DNA from: Arthrobacter sp. MMS18-M83 | GTDB lineage: Bacteria > Actinomycetota > Actinomycetes > Actinomycetales > Micrococcaceae | Reading direction: 5' to 3' | Assembly: GCF_026683955.1 (NCBI RefSeq) | Contig: NZ_CP113343.1 | Location: 1,054,001 to 1,118,000 of the forward strand | Length of the DNA: 64,000 bases | Part shown: in pieces, positions 62,343-64,000 of the stretch | How positions within the stretch are numbered: the stretch's first letter is position 1 | Layout: every line of letters begins with the position of its first letter | The notes under the pieces: generated by a model | Databases searched by the model: none | The model's input: the letters and a program-made list of their open reading frames with translations, nothing else | Told to the model about the DNA's origin: nothing | Made by a program: the position numbers and the translations under genes

Positions 62343-63284
62343 CTAGCCCTTGACCGCGCCGGTAATGACGCCCTTGGCGAAGTGCTTCTGCAGGAACGGG
62401 TAGACCATGAGGATGGGGACCAGTGCCACCACCACTACGGCCATCTGGATGGATTGTGGTGGCGGCGCTGTGGTGATTCCCAGCTGGTCCGCGGCGCCGC
62501 TGCCCTGCACGACGAAGTTGCGCAGGAGCAACTGGATAGGCCACTTGCTGTGATCGTTGATGTAGAGCAGCGCGTTGAAGAATGAGTTCCAGAAACCCAC
62601 CGCATAGAACAGCCCGACGACGGCGATCACGGCTTTGGACAGCGGCATCACGATGCGCCACAGGATCTGCCAGTCGGTGGCGCCGTCGATCCGCGCACTC
62701 TCGATCAGTTCACCGGGGATGTTCATGAAGAAGGACCTCATGACCACGAAGTTGAAGGCCCCGAAAATGCCGGGCAGAATCAGCGACCACAAGGAATCCA
62801 AGAGGTTCAGCTGGCGGATCATCAGGAACGATGGGATGAGCCCGGGGGCAAAAAGCAGCGTAAACAGCACCGCGAGGATCACCGGCCGGCCAAACAGCAC
62901 GGTTCGGCTGGTGGCGTAGGCCATGGTGATGGTGACGAAAAGCGCCAGGACCGTGCCAATGGCGGTGACAAACAGGGACACCCCGAGTGACTGGATGACC
63001 ATGGGGCCCTTGAAGATGGTGACGTAGGCGTCCAGGGTTGGCCGCTCAGGCCAGAGGACGAATCCACCCGCCCGCATTAGCTGATCGTTGTCCGCCAAGG
63101 AGGTGGACACGACCAACAGAATGGGCGTCAGGATGGAGACGCTGAAGACAATCAGGACCAGCGCCTTGATGGTTTGGTAGAGGGGCGAAGGCCGCTCTTT
63201 CCAGACGGGCCGCTTGGGGTTGTAGCTCAGTTCCTTGACCTTGCGGGCGGCAAGGGTCTTTGTGGCGGTCAGTGTGGTTGCCAT
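62343..63284 (-). CDS. carbohydrate ABC transporter permease (MalG-type)
   Basis: A 313-residue permease with six spans. The EAA loop is ESARIDGATDWQILWRIVMPL, contacting the ATPase. ATG 63284 has GAGGAG upstream; the residues before it in frame are non-coding. No ATPase gene is in the cluster seen, so the shared MsiK-type ATPase common in actinobacteria probably energises it (inference). Confidence 0.9.
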   Translation of the reverse strand: MATTLTATKTLAARKVKELSYNPKRPVWKERPSPLYQTIKALVLIVFSVSILTPILLVVSTSLADNDQLMRAGGFVLWPERPTLDAYVTIFKGPMVIQSLGVSLFVTAIGTVLALFVTITMAYATSRTVLFGRPVILAVLFTLLFAPGLIPSFLMIRQLNLLDSLWSLILPGIFGAFNFVVMRSFFMNIPGELIESARIDGATDWQILWRIVMPLSKAVIAVVGLFYAVGFWNSFFNALLYINDHSKWPIQLLLRNFVVQGSGAADQLGITTAPPPQSIQMAVVVVALVPILMVYPFLQKHFAKGVITGAVKG

Positions 63285-63330
63285 AGTGTTCTCCTCGTGC
63301 GAAATCCGGACCAGCGGGGAATAGCCCGGG

Positions 63331-64000
63331 CTAGCCCGCGCGCTTTGCAAAAATTCCGTCTTCGCCGAAGCGGTGGGCAAGCTTGTTGGCGGCATAGATC
63401 AGCAGGGCGCTGACCACTCCCTTGGCGAGTCCGGCGGCAGCGCCGGAACTCCATCCGCCGCCGATGACGCCGGTGTAATACGTGAAGGTGTCCAGGACTT
63501 CCGCGGCTCCGGCCCCGACTGCGTCGCGTTGCAGGATGAACTGTTCGAAGCCCACCGAAAGGATGTCGCCGATCCGCAAGATGAGCAGCAGGACTATGAC
63601 AGGACGGAGCCCTGGGAGCGTGATGTGCCACATGCGCCGCCAACGGCCTGCGCCGTCGGCCGCTGCCGCTTCATACAGCGAGGCATCGATGCTGGCGAGA
63701 GCGGCCAGGAAGATGATCATGGCCCAACCGGCGTCCTTCCAGATCATCTGAGCGACCACCAGGACAGGGAAAGACTCGGGGTTGGTCATGAATGGCACGG
63801 CTTCCATGCCGAACTGCCGCAAGGTGTTGTTCACAAACCCCGCGCCGCCGAGCATCTGCTGGAAGAAGGCGATGACCAGCACCCAGGACAGGAAGTGCGG
63901 CAGGTAGGCGATGCTCTGGAATACCTTCCGCACCCGGGCGCTCACCAGCGAGTCCACGATCAACGCCAACACCAGGGGCACCGGGAACAGGAAGACCAGT
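63331..64000 (-). CDS. carbohydrate ABC transporter permease (MalF/LplB-type), partial
   Basis: The C-terminal 220 or so residues of a partner permease; the frame stays open to the window edge at 64000. The EAA loop is YEAAAADGAGRWRRMWHITLP, and spans at SIAYLPHFLSWVLVIAFF and PVIVLLLILRIGDI are clear. It is the first visible gene of the transport cluster, 46 bases before the second permease. Confidence 0.9.
   Translation of the reverse strand, partial: LVFLFPVPLVLALIVDSLVSARVRKVFQSIAYLPHFLSWVLVIAFFQQMLGGAGFVNNTLRQFGMEAVPFMTNPESFPVLVVAQMIWKDAGWAMIIFLAALASIDASLYEAAAADGAGRWRRMWHITLPGLRPVIVLLLILRIGDILSVGFEQFILQRDAVGAGAAEVLDTFTYYTGVIGGGWSSGAAAGLAKGVVSALLIYAANKLAHRFGEDGIFAKRAG

Noticed and set aside
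60600-62585. A 661-residue plus-strand open frame opposite the binding-protein gene
   Set aside because: The opposite strand encodes a convincing Tat lipoprotein; the plus-strand product lacks domains.
1-64000. CRISPR arrays
   Set aside because: No run of regularly spaced identical repeats with unique spacers is present; the repeats seen are tandem coding units, IS-end units or isolated palindromes.

Overview
The window is high-GC actinobacterial DNA. Several features point to the Micrococcaceae, most likely an Arthrobacter-type soil bacterium (inference): a eukaryal-type single-chain glycyl-tRNA synthetase, a dusB-dgt-dnaG cluster, a SAM-IV riboswitch before metX, DesK/DesR-type regulation, and many sugar and amino-acid catabolic genes. 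It looks chromosomal, with an integrated mobile region at the left end.

Positions 1-11070 are accessory DNA. They hold a small membrane protein, a DUF6328 gene broken by an amber codon, a short-chain dehydrogenase and about 850 bp of decayed genes. Next comes a three-gene tyrosine-recombinase cassette (integrase, Cro/C1 regulator, zinc-ribbon protein with a catalytically eroded recombinase fold), then a 1186-residue MobF/TraA relaxase-helicase and a second, phage-type integrase. The second integrase abuts the 3' end of a CAU-anticodon tRNA, so one end of an integrative or mobilizable element probably lies there. No other transfer genes and no second attachment site are visible.

Positions 11100-30400 are chromosomal. 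They carry a glycosyltransferase, a transporter and a phosphatidyltransferase, a Bcr/CflA-type exporter, and two identical tRNA-Asn genes flanking a metallo-beta-lactamase-fold hydrolase and a secreted polysaccharide deacetylase. The dusB-dgt-dnaG run, an ABC exporter with a two-component system and a YibE/F protein follow.

Positions 30400-45800 hold an IS481-family element that sits with a 15-bp target duplication inside a 67-bp palindrome. Beyond it are a flavin oxidoreductase, GNAT protein, glyS, metX with its riboswitch, a secreted subtilase and assorted small enzymes.

Positions 45800-64000 are catabolic. They contain an amino-sugar operon (SIS protein, ROK kinase, PfkB kinase, class II aldolase, DeoR regulator), hutI, a GH4 glycosidase, the threonine pathway kbl-tdh with a divergent LysR regulator, and a sugar ABC-transport cluster (Gfo/Idh/MocA dehydrogenase, LacI regulator, binding protein, two permeases) cut by the window end.

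Three signals stand out. One is a 67-bp palindromic intergenic repeat present three times, each copy within about 13 bases of a stop codon. The second is the IS481 element inserted in one of those copies, with triplicated internal repeats at both ends and a hairpin over its start codon. The third is a series of one-base contractions in homopolymer runs that break kbl, the LysR gene, a holin-family gene and a decayed locus; these are either real decay or consensus errors.
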